From Nonomuraea sp. NEAU-A123 (GTDB lineage Bacteria; Actinomycetota; Actinomycetes; Streptosporangiales; Streptosporangiaceae): a stretch of 64,000 nucleotides of DNA. The DNA lies in contig NZ_JAHFZZ010000002.1 in NCBI RefSeq assembly GCF_018603905.1, positions 744,001 to 808,000 of the forward strand, read 5' to 3'. Shown here in pieces: positions 27,470-35,830 of the stretch. The translations under genes and the position numbers were made by a program. Each line of letters opens with the position of its first letter. Within the stretch, counting starts at the first letter, position 1. The notes below the pieces were generated by a model, which searched no databases, was not told the DNA's origin, and saw only the letters and a list, made by a program, of their open reading frames with translations.

Positions 27470-28497
27470 TCGACGTCCACGCGCATCTGGGCGTGCCGGA
27501 GGCCGAGCGGCTGGCCGCCGCCGACGCCGGTTTCACCGCACACCAGTCGGCCGTCCGCGCGCGTTACCGGGATCCGAGCACCGCCGCCCACATGCGCTCG
27601 GTCGCGCCGGAGTGGGAGCGGCTGCTCACCGACCTCGGCGAGCGCGTCACGTGGATGGACCGGGCCGGGGTGGACGTCCAGCTGGTGTCGGTCAACCCCG
27701 GGCAGTACCACTATTGGGCCGCACCCGCGACGGCGGCCGCGCTGGTGCGAGTGATCAACGGGCGGCTGGCGGCGGCCGCCGACGCCCACCCCGACCGGCT
27801 GCTGGCGCTCGGCACGGTCGCCCTGCAACACCCCGAACTCGCCGCCGCCCAGCTTCACCATGCGGTCCACGAACTCGGCATGGTCGGTGTGCAGATCTCC
27901 ACCAACGCCGCCGGCCGTGACCTGTCGGCACCCGACCTGGAGCCACTCTGGCACGCCGCCGAGGAGTGCGACGCGGTGATCTTCCTTCATCCGCTGGGCT
28001 GCCCGCAGCTCACCGACCGGCTCGCCCCGGCCTATCTGAACAACATCGTCGGCCAGCCGATGGAGACCACGATCGCCATCTCCCACCTGATCTTCACCGG
28101 AGTACTGGATCGCCATCCGGGGCTTCGCCTGTGCGCCGCGCACGGCGGCGGCTACCTGCCGCACTACCTGGGGCGCGCTGAGCACGCCTATGCCGTCCGG
28201 CCCGACAGCCGCACGATGGCGCACCCGCCGGGGCACTACCTGCGACGGATGTGGTTCGACTCGGTGGTGCACTCGCCGGCGGTGGCCCGTTCCCTCATCG
28301 ACGTCGTGGGGGCCGACAGGCTCGTCGTCGGCACCGACTACCCCTTCGACATGGGCGACGCAGACCCAGGCGTGCTGATCGAGGCGATCCCGGGACTCGA
28401 CGGCGCCGAACGCGCGGCGATCCGTACCGGCAACGTGCGGGCACTCCTCGGCCGCCACGCCGACCGGTTGCCCGCCCCCTCTGCCCGACCGATCTAA
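27466..28497 (+). CDS. Amidohydrolase-2 family decarboxylase/hydrolase (ACMSD-like)
   Basis: The 343-residue TIM barrel has H-x-H at residues 5 and 7 (DVHAHL), a His in VIFLHPLG, CAAHGGGYLPHY (near 224), and the invariant Asp in VVGTDYPFDMG (near 289). This is the layout of 2-amino-3-carboxymuconate-semialdehyde decarboxylase, gamma-resorcylate decarboxylase and related non-oxidative decarboxylases. It most likely removes CO2 from an aromatic acid or a ring-cleavage product. It begins with an ATGA overlap on the FAH gene and is followed by a second FAH gene, fitting a run of ring-fission steps. Confidence 0.85.
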   Translation: MIDVHAHLGVPEAERLAAADAGFTAHQSAVRARYRDPSTAAHMRSVAPEWERLLTDLGERVTWMDRAGVDVQLVSVNPGQYHYWAAPATAAALVRVINGRLAAAADAHPDRLLALGTVALQHPELAAAQLHHAVHELGMVGVQISTNAAGRDLSAPDLEPLWHAAEECDAVIFLHPLGCPQLTDRLAPAYLNNIVGQPMETTIAISHLIFTGVLDRHPGLRLCAAHGGGYLPHYLGRAEHAYAVRPDSRTMAHPPGHYLRRMWFDSVVHSPAVARSLIDVVGADRLVVGTDYPFDMGDADPGVLIEAIPGLDGAERAAIRTGNVRALLGRHADRLPAPSARPI

Positions 28498-28507
28498 GGA
28501 GACGCCC

Positions 28508-29467
28508 ATGCGCTGGTCCACCTACCGGTCCCCGCTCGACGGACGCGAGCACATCGCCGTGCTGCGCGACGGCCTGCTGCACGGTTGCCGCTCGCACACC
28601 CGGCTCCTGGATCTGCTGCGCGACGACAGCGTCACCCTGTGCGAGGCGGGGCAGAACACCCTCGCCGACCCGCTGGAACGGCTCAGCGTCGCCGACGCCG
28701 ATCTGCTCGCCCCCATCCCGGTGCCGCCCTCGATCCGGGACTTCATGGCCTTCGAGGACCACCTGAAGCCGATTCTGCGCGCCCGCGGCGCCGCCATCGA
28801 TCCGGCCTGGTACGAGATCCCCGCCTTCTACTTCACCAACCCCGCCGCCACCCTGGGGCCCACCGACGACGTTCCCGTCGCCCCGGGAGCCGTGGAGCTG
28901 GACTACGAACTGGAGGTGGCCGCCGTGATCGGGCGGCCTGGCCGCGACCTCACACCAAGGTCCGCCGAGGCGCACATCGCCGGATATGTGCTGATGTGCG
29001 ATTGGAGCGCGCGAGACCTGCAGCGCCGCGAACGCGGCGTCGGCCTCGGCCCGGTGAAAGGTAAGGACTGGGCCACCAGCTTCGGCCCGTACCTCGTGAC
29101 CGCCGACGAACTGCCGACCCGCCACGCCGAACCGGGCCCGGAGCTGACGATGCGCGCCGAGGTCAACGGCCGCGCCTACTCCCAAGGCAGGCTCGGCGAC
29201 CTGTACTGGTCGTTCGGCGAAATGATCAGCTACGCCTCGCGCGGAACCGAGGTCCGGCCAGGCGACATCATCGGCAGCGGAACGGTCGGCACCGGCTGCA
29301 TCGCCGACCTGGCCGCACGCCACAGCCCCGAGGAGTACCCCTGGCTGTCGGCGGGCGACCGCGTACGGCTGGCGGCCGACGAGCTGGGCGCGATCGACTG
29401 CGTCCTGGTGCCCGGCCCACCGGTGATCCCGCTACGCCTGGCCGGGGACCTGCGGAAAGGGGAGTGA
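28508..29467 (+). CDS. Fumarylacetoacetate hydrolase family protein (copy 2)
   Basis: The 319-residue protein begins MRWSTYRSP and has a cap region followed by the FAH barrel. Metal ligands are in DYELEVAAVIGRPGRD (near 132) and CDWSARDLQ (Asp near 163), with GPVKGKDWATSFGPYLVT and the closing GSGTVGTGCI loop. The SARDLQRRE pattern groups it with fumarylacetoacetases proper rather than the 2-hydroxyhepta-dienedioate isomerases. A perfect AAGGAG precedes ATG. It follows the ACMSD-like gene by ten bases and precedes the metallolyase by six, so it is part of the same four-gene operon. Confidence 0.87.
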   Translation: MRWSTYRSPLDGREHIAVLRDGLLHGCRSHTRLLDLLRDDSVTLCEAGQNTLADPLERLSVADADLLAPIPVPPSIRDFMAFEDHLKPILRARGAAIDPAWYEIPAFYFTNPAATLGPTDDVPVAPGAVELDYELEVAAVIGRPGRDLTPRSAEAHIAGYVLMCDWSARDLQRRERGVGLGPVKGKDWATSFGPYLVTADELPTRHAEPGPELTMRAEVNGRAYSQGRLGDLYWSFGEMISYASRGTEVRPGDIIGSGTVGTGCIADLAARHSPEEYPWLSAGDRVRLAADELGAIDCVLVPGPPVIPLRLAGDLRKGE

Positions 29468-29473
29468 GGAAAG

Positions 29474-30832
29474 GTGGACGACCGGCTGAGCAAACCCGAG
29501 ATCTTCACCGCCGACGAGATCCGCCGGTACAGGGCCGACATCGCCGGCGTGCGCGAGCCGGGGGCGTACGAGCCGGGCCGGTGGTCGGTGAGCCCGCTGA
29601 ACCGCGCCCCCGAGATCGTCGGCCCGATGCCCTCCCGGGTCAGGCTCCGGGACGTCACCTTGCGAGCGATCGACGCGCTCCCCGGCGTTGGGGTGGATCC
29701 ACAGGCCAAGCGCGCGTTCCTGAGGCGGCTCGTACACGCGGGAGTGCCCGAGGTCGTCACCGCCGGGGCACGGGGCAGGTCCGCCGAGGACTTGCGCGCC
29801 GACATCGAGACGATCAAAAGCGAGGACCCCCGCTGCCGTACGACCTGCCCGATGGTCCTGGACCGGGACGATCTGGCGGCGCCCGCGGCGGCCGGCTACG
29901 ACGCGGTGCAGATCTGGGTGCCGCCATGGGGCGAGGCGTCGCGGATCTACGAGGGATCGGTGCACACCTCCGCGTGGAACGGCGCGGACTGGCGGAAGCC
30001 GGGACTGCCCCGCGATCGCGACGGTTTCGTCCGCCGCGCCGCCGAACTGATCGAACGGGCCCGGGAGTGTGGCCTGGAGGTCACCGCGCCGCTGCTGATG
30101 GTCTCCTACCTGACCGCCGAACGGCTCGGCGAGACCTGCGCGACACTCGCCGACGCGGGAGCCGACGAGATCGCGCTGTTCGACGGTCCAGGCGGGATGG
30201 GACCGGAGGCGATCGCCCAGCTGGTCGGCCTGGTCAAACTCGCGGCCCCGCAGGTTCGCGTCGGCGTCCACCCGCACAACTCCTTCGGCCTGGCCGTCGC
30301 GAACGCGATCGCCGCCGCGCGGGCGGGAGCGGAGGTGATCGAGGTGTCGGTCAACGGATACTGCGGCGGACCGGGCAATGCCGACCTCGCGTCCACGGTC
30401 GCGGCCTGCGAAGCGCTGTACGGCGTGCGCACCGGCGTACGCGCCGGCCAGCTCAAGGCGCTCTCCCGCGCGGGCGTCGACCTGACCGGCTACGACATCG
30501 CCCACAACCATCCGATCACCGGTGACAAGGTCTACAACTGGGGTGGCCTGGATTTCATGACGCAGGAGACCATCGTCGACGAATTGCTGCACAACGCCAT
30601 CGCCCCGTCCTGGTCGGGCGGCCACCTAAGGGTCTCCCTGACACAGGCGAGCGGGCCGTTCACGATGTGGGACAAGCTCGCCGAGCTTGGCCTACGGCTA
30701 CCCGTCGCCCAGGTCGCCGCCGTGCTGGAGCGATGCAAGGCGGAGATGGCACGTCTGGGCCGGCTGCTGAACGACGACGAGATCATCGCCGTCGCCCGGC
30801 GCGCCACCCTCACCGAGGTGGATCCGCGCTGA
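29474..30832 (+). CDS. DRE-TIM metallolyase-like protein (HMGL/isopropylmalate synthase superfamily), copy 1
   Basis: The 452-residue protein has the barrel of the HMG-CoA lyase/alpha-isopropylmalate synthase/4-hydroxy-2-oxovalerate aldolase superfamily. The first strand reads RLRDVTLRAIDALPG, with Asp60 and Arg64, but the usual R-D-G-E-Q becomes R-A-I-D-A. The metal histidines are His266 and His268 in VGVHPHNSFGLA, and VNGYCGGPGNADL carries the conserved Asn302. The 50-residue opening, with FTADEIRRYRADI and AYEPGRWSVSPLNR, is not typical of the superfamily. It could condense or cleave an oxo acid, like the aldolase ending meta-cleavage pathways. A paralog is encoded from 36627. The end overlaps the convergent oxidase gene by 23 bases. 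Confidence 0.75.
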   Translation: MDDRLSKPEIFTADEIRRYRADIAGVREPGAYEPGRWSVSPLNRAPEIVGPMPSRVRLRDVTLRAIDALPGVGVDPQAKRAFLRRLVHAGVPEVVTAGARGRSAEDLRADIETIKSEDPRCRTTCPMVLDRDDLAAPAAAGYDAVQIWVPPWGEASRIYEGSVHTSAWNGADWRKPGLPRDRDGFVRRAAELIERARECGLEVTAPLLMVSYLTAERLGETCATLADAGADEIALFDGPGGMGPEAIAQLVGLVKLAAPQVRVGVHPHNSFGLAVANAIAAARAGAEVIEVSVNGYCGGPGNADLASTVAACEALYGVRTGVRAGQLKALSRAGVDLTGYDIAHNHPITGDKVYNWGGLDFMTQETIVDELLHNAIAPSWSGGHLRVSLTQASGPFTMWDKLAELGLRLPVAQVAAVLERCKAEMARLGRLLNDDEIIAVARRATLTEVDPR

Positions 30833-32255
30833 GCTCAGCTCCTTGTGCCGTCGTGGCGCCGTCTCCCGGAGCGGGGTGGAGCGACGGGGCGGCGCGGGCG
30901 TAGGCGGTGGTCGACTCGGCCGGGGTCATGTAGGAACGGAACAGGCCGTCGGGGTCGTAGACGGCGCGGATCTTCTCCAGACGGACGGCGTTCTCCGGGC
31001 TGAGACCGTGGTCGAAGCGGTCGGCCACGTTGTTGTCAGAGAACTGCAGGCCCTGGGACAGGTGCTGGATCTCGCTGAGTGTGCCGTGGACCCACCGCTC
31101 GCGGTCGAGGTCGTCGGCCGGGTCGCTCCAGCCGGAGTTCGGGGAGAGATACACCTTGGCCTGGGAGGACCAGCACGCGCGAGGGGTGGTGGGGTGGTGT
31201 CCCCAGAGCATCCACAGGACGAAGTCGTTGTCTCCGGGGATCGTGTCGAGCATCTGGCGGGCGGCGCCGACGATCTCGCTCGCCGGTCCGCCGGCCCAGA
31301 TGCCGTCGAGCGCCCAGCGCAGCCCGGCGGGGGTGAGGCGGTCGGCGATGTCGTACAGCTCCACGATCGAGGTCTCCCGGTTGACCGTCGCGCGGAGGGC
31401 CCGGTCGCGGAAGGGGATCTGTTCGAGAGACTCAAGGAGGTCCTCGCCCGTCTCCTCGGTGCAGAACGCCGTCGCGGTCAGGGACGCGGCGTGCACGCCG
31501 AGACCCGGTGTGAAGCCGACCTTCGCCGAGATCTCCACGGCCGGTGACAGCGTCTCCAGATGGTCGTACGACCACCGCAGCAGCTCGTCCCGCAGCTCCA
31601 GCGGATAGGTGTGCACGGTCCGGAGGATCTTGCTGGCGCGTGGGTGGACGTCGAGGTGGAACCGGGTGACGACGCCGAAGAAACCGGGGCCGCTGCCGCG
31701 CGCCGCCCAGAGCAGGTCGGGGTGGTTCTCGTCGTCGGCGTGCACGAGTTCGCCGTCGGCGAGGACCACGTCGATCGCGCGGATGCTCAGGCAGGCGGGG
31801 CCCCAATAGCGGGAGTTCCAGCCGTAGCCGCCGCCGAGGATGAAGCCGCCGATGCCCACGGTCGGCGCGTGCCCGGTGGGGAAGAACAGGCCGTGCTCGT
31901 ACAGGAGGTCGTTGAGTGCCGGCCCCTTGACCGCTGGACCCACCGCGGCGACTCGACCGGGGACGTCCAGCTCGATGTCCTGGAGGCGCGACAGGTCGAT
32001 CAGCAGCCCGCCATCACGCACGCCGTTGCCGACCCAGCTGTGGCCGCCCGACCGGATGCTGACCCGCAGCCCTTCGGCCAGGGCCAGCCGGACCGCCCGG
32101 ACCACGTCGTCCTCGGTTTCGGCCAGGACGATGACGGCAGGGTAACGGTCGGGCTTGCGGGCGTTCCACACCGCGTCGAGCCGCGCCTGCTCGTAACCGC
32201 TCTCGCCCCGCCGCAGTACGCTGCCCGGAGCATGGTCGGTCATCGGATCGGACAA
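30810..32255 (-). CDS. FAD-linked oxidase, berberine-bridge-enzyme-like (copy 1)
   Basis: The 481-residue protein has the PCMH-type FAD domain: VSIRSGGHSWVGNGV (His near 68, the usual site of covalent FAD attachment), LIDLSRLQDIELD, FFPTGHAPTVGIGGFILGGGYGWNSR and FGVVTRFHLDV, and ends with the BBE segment YDPDGLFRSYMTP. Such enzymes oxidise alcohols, phenols or ring systems with oxygen. No signal peptide is seen, so it is cytoplasmic. TTG 32255 is chosen with AAGGAGG just upstream; ATG 32243 is possible. It is divergent from the GntR gene, with two TGTCGACA boxes between. A close paralog is encoded from 50704. Confidence 0.85.
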   Translation of the reverse strand: MSDPMTDHAPGSVLRRGESGYEQARLDAVWNARKPDRYPAVIVLAETEDDVVRAVRLALAEGLRVSIRSGGHSWVGNGVRDGGLLIDLSRLQDIELDVPGRVAAVGPAVKGPALNDLLYEHGLFFPTGHAPTVGIGGFILGGGYGWNSRYWGPACLSIRAIDVVLADGELVHADDENHPDLLWAARGSGPGFFGVVTRFHLDVHPRASKILRTVHTYPLELRDELLRWSYDHLETLSPAVEISAKVGFTPGLGVHAASLTATAFCTEETGEDLLESLEQIPFRDRALRATVNRETSIVELYDIADRLTPAGLRWALDGIWAGGPASEIVGAARQMLDTIPGDNDFVLWMLWGHHPTTPRACWSSQAKVYLSPNSGWSDPADDLDRERWVHGTLSEIQHLSQGLQFSDNNVADRFDHGLSPENAVRLEKIRAVYDPDGLFRSYMTPAESTTAYARAAPSLHPAPGDGATTAQGAELSADPPR

Positions 32256-32312
32256 GGCGCCTCCTTGGTTGAAGACGGACATAGCGCATGATGAGTACCG
32301 GAAACTGGACTG

Positions 32313-32326
32313 TACTGTCGACACTA
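32313..32326. promoter_or_regulatory. TGTCGACA box 3 (flavin oxidase promoter)
   Basis: Reads tacTGTCGACActa. It is 58 bases upstream of the flavin oxidase start in the divergent region shared with gntR. Confidence 0.72.
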
Positions 32327-32376
32327 AGCTGCGTCAATGTGGATAAGACCGCCTTTCTTCGTGTTTGACCGTAAGA

Positions 32377-32390
32377 TGCTGTCGACAGTA
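32377..32390. promoter_or_regulatory. TGTCGACA box 4 (gntR promoter)
   Basis: Reads tgcTGTCGACAgta, with the 12-base perfect palindrome CTGTCGACAG plus flanking bases. It lies 100 bases upstream of the GntR start and 64 from box 3, suggesting autoregulation. Confidence 0.72.
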
Positions 32391-32489
32391 GGTTCAGCTC
32401 GTATCGATGGAGAGTCGTAAGCTCACGTACGCGCGCGAGCATGCGTAAGCTCCGATGTGACGGCGCGAGCGCGATGGCGGGAGACGGCG

Positions 32490-33293
32490 ATGGGGCAGGG
32501 GCTGGGCCAGATCGACGACGTGCGGCAGCCGGACGCGGAGCAATCGGGACAGCCGGTCTCCGGGCAGCCGGCGGAGCCTGTCCCCAATCGGGCCACCGAG
32601 TTGGTCCGCCTGCTGAAACTGACCGAGCGGCGCGAGCCCGCGGTGATCGAGGTGGCCACCTGGGTGGGGCTGGGCATCATCGAGGGCCGCCTGCGGCCCG
32701 GCGAGGATCTCAACAGCGTCGAGTTGTCGCATCGCTTCAACAGCAGCCGGACGCCGGTCCGCGAGGCGCTCATGCTGCTGGAGCAGGAGGGCCTTGTCGA
32801 GATACGGGCCCGCCGCAGGCCGCGCGTCGCCGCCTTCACGCCGCAGCGGGTGCGGGAGATCTATTATGTGCGCGGGCATCTGCTGGGGCTGGTCGGCCAG
32901 TTGGTGGCCGAGCATGCCTCCGACGACGACCTTGCCGACCTGCGCGAGCGCCTCGGCGAGATGCAGGAGCGTGCGGATGCCGGCGACATCGACGGCTACT
33001 TCTGGCGACATGTCGCGCTACAAGAGCGGATGACGGATATCGGCGGCAACGAGACCTTGAAGGGCATTCTCGACTCGCTGGCCCTACGCACCCTCATCCT
33101 GCGCCACGCCAGCCTCGCCCAGCCGGGCCGCCTGCGGGCCAGCGTCGCCGACCAGGTGCGCATCATCGAGGCGATCGAGCAGCGCGACGGCGAACTGGCC
33201 GCCATGCTGCTCCTGCGGGCGACGCACGCGGCGCTCGCCGCCATCGAGGCCGGCGGCTGGTCGGAGCGGAGCGCGAGCGACGAGAACGGCTGA
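32490..33293 (+). CDS. GntR-family regulator, FadR/FCD subfamily, probable master regulator of the catabolic island
   Basis: The 267-residue protein has an extended N terminus, a GntR winged helix (about 60-125; LRPGEDLNSVELSHRFNSSRTPVREALMLLEQEG in outline) and an all-helical FCD ligand domain (about 135-255; RVREIYYVRGHLLGL, then HVALQERM and the late IIEAIEQRD helix). FCD regulators bind short palindromes of the type T-GT-N-AC-A and are released by small carboxylic acids. TGTCGACA fits that rule and occurs eleven times between genes of this island, twice in front of this gene. ATG 32490 is chosen with GGGAG upstream; GTG 32457 is possible. The family is firm; regulation of the whole set is a strong inference. 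Confidence 0.9.
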   Translation: MGQGLGQIDDVRQPDAEQSGQPVSGQPAEPVPNRATELVRLLKLTERREPAVIEVATWVGLGIIEGRLRPGEDLNSVELSHRFNSSRTPVREALMLLEQEGLVEIRARRRPRVAAFTPQRVREIYYVRGHLLGLVGQLVAEHASDDDLADLRERLGEMQERADAGDIDGYFWRHVALQERMTDIGGNETLKGILDSLALRTLILRHASLAQPGRLRASVADQVRIIEAIEQRDGELAAMLLLRATHAALAAIEAGGWSERSASDENG

Positions 33294-33353
33294 CCCGCCA
33301 AGCGATCGGCGAACGCCGGGCAATCGTGATCCGCAGTGGTACGGGGACCGCGG

Positions 33354-34298
33354 TCAGAAGCCGAAGAACTCGGCAGGGTTGTCCACGAGCAGCCGGGTGA
33401 GCAGGTCACGCCCGGGAGCGATCTCGGCGAGCAGGTCGACGAGCAGTCCGTCGTCGGGGGCGTCGCCGGCGATGTTGGGATGGGGGAAGTCCGTGCCCCA
33501 CAGCACGCGTTCGGGGCAGTGCCGCACCAGCAGGGCGGCGAGGGCGACCGCGTCGGCGTACGGGGGGCCCTGCATGGAGACCCGGTCGATACCGCTGACC
33601 TTGACCCATACGTTGCCCGAGTCGAGGAGCGCGCGCAGCGTGCGGACCGCATGGCCGTCGAGGCCCTCAGAGATGTCGACACGACCCATGTGGTCGATGA
33701 CGACCGGGGCGGAGAACGACTCGATCAGCGCGCGATGCTCGACGACGCCGCTGCCTTGGACGTGGATCTCGGCGTGCCAGCCGAAGTCCGCGACCCTGCC
33801 CGTCACCCGGGCGATCTCGTCCGCGGTGGGCGGCCGGCGCAGGTGGGGCAGGAAGTTCAGCCGGAAGCCGCGGACCCCGGCCTGATGCAGCCGCTCGATC
33901 TCCGCGGGGGCCGTCGCCTCTCCGATCAGGGCGACTCCCCGCAACCGGCCGCCGCCCGCGGCGAGCGTGTCGAGCAACACGGTATGGTCCGAGCCGTTGC
34001 ACGCCGACTGCACGACCACCGCCCGGGTCAGGCCGAGATGCTCGTGGAGCGCCGCGACCTTCTCCTTGGGGACGTCCACGGGGGTGAACGCGCGATCAGG
34101 GGCGTAGGGGAAGACGTCGCCGGGGCCGAAGACATGGCAGTGCGCGTCGCAACTGTCCGGTGGGAGCACGATGGACGGCTTCCGCGGCGCGGGATGTGGC
34201 GGCGGGTTGCCGGGCGAAGGCGTGAAGAGCGGCGCGGACAGCTCGGTAGGCACCAAAGCCCGCTGCGTGGCCGCGGTCGCGAGCGGGCGCTCAGTCAC
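33354..34298 (-). CDS. 2-pyrone-4,6-dicarboxylate lactonase-like amidohydrolase (LigI-like)
   Basis: The 314-residue protein has a proline-rich lead of about 45 residues, then DAHCHVFGPG (H-x-H at 53/55) and FPYAPDRAFTPVDVPKEKV, a stretch very like LigI, the lactonase opening 2-pyrone-4,6-dicarboxylate. RAVVVQSACNGSDH, FRLNFLPH, WHAEIHVQG, VIDHMGR and LWGTDFPHPN (metal Asp) complete the barrel. LigI-like enzymes, including 4-sulfomuconolactone hydrolase, open lactones formed after ring cleavage. The start overlaps the SDR gene's end by eight bases, so it is the third gene of a CMD-SDR-lactonase operon. No LigAB-type dioxygenase is seen nearby, so the true lactone may differ. Confidence 0.82.
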   Translation of the reverse strand: MTERPLATAATQRALVPTELSAPLFTPSPGNPPPHPAPRKPSIVLPPDSCDAHCHVFGPGDVFPYAPDRAFTPVDVPKEKVAALHEHLGLTRAVVVQSACNGSDHTVLLDTLAAGGGRLRGVALIGEATAPAEIERLHQAGVRGFRLNFLPHLRRPPTADEIARVTGRVADFGWHAEIHVQGSGVVEHRALIESFSAPVVIDHMGRVDISEGLDGHAVRTLRALLDSGNVWVKVSGIDRVSMQGPPYADAVALAALLVRHCPERVLWGTDFPHPNIAGDAPDDGLLVDLLAEIAPGRDLLTRLLVDNPAEFFGF

Positions 34299-35091
34299 AG
34301 CGGGCCGTCATTCCGCCGTCGACCACGATCTCCGTGCCCGTGACGAAGCGGGCCTCGTCGGAGGCCAGGAAGAGCGCGGCGTACGCGGTGTCGCGGCCGT
34401 CGCCCATGAAGCCGAGCGGGATGCGTGCCTGCCGTTGCGCCAGCAGTTTCCCGACGTCGCCCCCGGCCCGCTGGCCCGCCAGCCGTGCTTCGACCATGGG
34501 CGTGTGCAACTGGCCGGGCACCACCGTGTTGACCCGGACGCCGGCCGGGGCGTACTGCACGGCCGTCACTCGCGAGAACTGGATGATCCCCGCCTTCGCC
34601 GCCGCGTACCCCACCTGCGCCGCGCCGGTCCACCGCAGGCCGGAGGCCGAGGCCGTGTTGACGATCGCCCCGCCTCCGCCTGCCGCCATGACCGGGATGA
34701 CATGACGGCACGCCAGGAAGACGCTGGTCAGGTTGATGTCGAGCTGCGACTGCCAGTCTTCCGTGCTCAGCTCGGCCGCACCGCCCGGTCTCGACCCGCC
34801 GATGTTGTTGACCAGGATGTCGACCCGGCCCGCCTGCTCGACGACGGCGGCGACCAGCGCGGCGATGTCGGCCTCGGCGGTGAGGTCGGCCAGGCGGGTC
34901 ACGGCGGTGCCGCCCTCGTCACGGATCTGCTGCGCGGTGACGTCGAGCGACTCCTCGTCGCGGTCGGCGAGGAAGACGGTCGCCCCCTCCCGCGCGAAGA
35001 TCACGGCGGTGGCCCTGCCGTTGCCCCAGCCGGGCCCGGCGCTGCCCGCGCCACCGATGATCGCGATCTTGCCCGCCAGCCGGCCGCTCAT
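34291..35091 (-). CDS. Short-chain dehydrogenase/reductase (SDR copy 1)
   Basis: The 266-residue SDR has a stretched cofactor loop (GGAGSAGPGWGNGRA), NNIGG, IVNTASASG, the catalytic YAAAK and the usual FLASDEARFVTGTEIVVDGGM end. The classic oxidoreductase fold is intact, while the insertion of Pro-Gly-Trp in the glycine loop is unusual. Asp44 in FLADRDEES favours NAD over NADP. It is the middle gene of a three-gene operon, overlapping both neighbours (ATGA upstream, eight bases downstream). It probably oxidises an alcohol, or reduces a ketone, made by the partners. Confidence 0.88.
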   Translation of the reverse strand: MSGRLAGKIAIIGGAGSAGPGWGNGRATAVIFAREGATVFLADRDEESLDVTAQQIRDEGGTAVTRLADLTAEADIAALVAAVVEQAGRVDILVNNIGGSRPGGAAELSTEDWQSQLDINLTSVFLACRHVIPVMAAGGGGAIVNTASASGLRWTGAAQVGYAAAKAGIIQFSRVTAVQYAPAGVRVNTVVPGQLHTPMVEARLAGQRAGGDVGKLLAQRQARIPLGFMGDGRDTAYAALFLASDEARFVTGTEIVVDGGMTARCD

Positions 35092-35672
35092 CGCGCCATC
35101 CGCGTGGCCGCCGGAGATCCGACCTGCAGGGCGACCAGGAACCTGGACACCATGTTGTACGCCGCGACCGTGGCTGTCAGCTCGACCAACTCCTTCTCGG
35201 TGAAGTGGGGACGGAGCGCGTCGAAAACCTCATCGGAGACGTGAACGTCTATCGTCACGGCGTCGGCGTAGGCGATCGCCAAGCGCTGGACCTCGCTGAA
35301 GACCGAATCGGAGACCGAATCGGAGACCGAATCGCGGAGCGGACCGGATGCCGAGCCGGAGATGGGGACGGCCATGCGCTTGACGGCATCGAGTTGCGCG
35401 TCGTTCAGACCGGCACGGCGCGCGTCGGGCTCGTGCGCCGCCCACTCGTAGTCCGCCCGGTTGAGCACCGCGATCCGCAGGATCACCAGCTCGCGGATCA
35501 TGTCCGGCAGACTCATACGCCGCCGGACGGCCCCGAGAAAGCTGTTCCAGCCGTCGGCGAGCTGCGGGCTGTGCAGGAGCATCTCGTCCAGTGGGTGAAG
35601 GGTGCCGCCGCGTCGCGCCCGTATCCGCGCGGCGATCTCGTCGGTCCCTTCCATGCCGGGAAGGCGTGCCAC
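35088..35672 (-). CDS. Carboxymuconolactone decarboxylase family protein without catalytic cysteines
   Basis: The 194-residue protein belongs to the CMD/AhpD fold: LPDMIRELVILRIAVLNRADYEWAAHEPDARRAGL in outline, then FTEKELVELTATVAAYNMVSRFLVAL. No cysteine is present at all, so it is not a peroxidase-like AhpD. The E-W-x-x-H pattern fits the PcaC-like branch, which acts on muconolactones. Residues about 114-126 are a (DSVS) repeat made by a 12-base in-frame DNA repeat. GTG 35672 has GAGAGGA seven bases upstream. It is first in its operon, with box 5 about 48 bases before the start. Confidence 0.82.
   Translation of the reverse strand: MARLPGMEGTDEIAARIRARRGGTLHPLDEMLLHSPQLADGWNSFLGAVRRRMSLPDMIRELVILRIAVLNRADYEWAAHEPDARRAGLNDAQLDAVKRMAVPISGSASGPLRDSVSDSVSDSVFSEVQRLAIAYADAVTIDVHVSDEVFDALRPHFTEKELVELTATVAAYNMVSRFLVALQVGSPAATRMAR
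35301..35336. repeat. Three 12-base tandem repeats inside the CMD gene
   Basis: GACCGAATCGGA at 35301-35312 and 35313-35324, and GACCGAATCGCG at 35325-35336. The unit is four codons, so copy changes would lengthen or shorten a DSVS linker without shifting the frame. Confidence 0.9.
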
Positions 35673-35719
35673 TCGGATTCCTCTCGTTGGATTCTCGGCT
35701 TGCGCCGATAGTTCTAGCC

Positions 35720-35733
35720 TAGTGTCGACAGAA
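35720..35733. promoter_or_regulatory. TGTCGACA box 5 (CMD-SDR-lactonase operon)
   Basis: Reads tagTGTCGACAgaa, 48 bases upstream of the CMD start in the divergent region shared with the next SDR operon. Confidence 0.72.
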
Positions 35734-35793
35734 TGTAAATCTCTCTGGCCAATCTGGGGAAGTATTCCCCTCCTGCGCGGCTACAGTTGCTGA

Positions 35794-35807
35794 TAGTGTC
35801 GACATAC
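35794..35807. promoter_or_regulatory. TGTCGACA box 6 (SDR-metallolyase operon)
   Basis: Reads tagTGTCGACAtac, 24 bases upstream of the SDR start and 74 from box 5. One box per divergent promoter repeats the pattern at gntR. Confidence 0.72.
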
Positions 35808-35830
35808 CAACGTGGAGGGCAGAGGCAGCC

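Noticed and set aside
33674..33681. TGTCGACA copy inside the LigI-like gene
   Set aside because: It is within coding sequence and lacks the TA(G/C) flank of the intergenic boxes. An internal roadblock site cannot be excluded but has no support.
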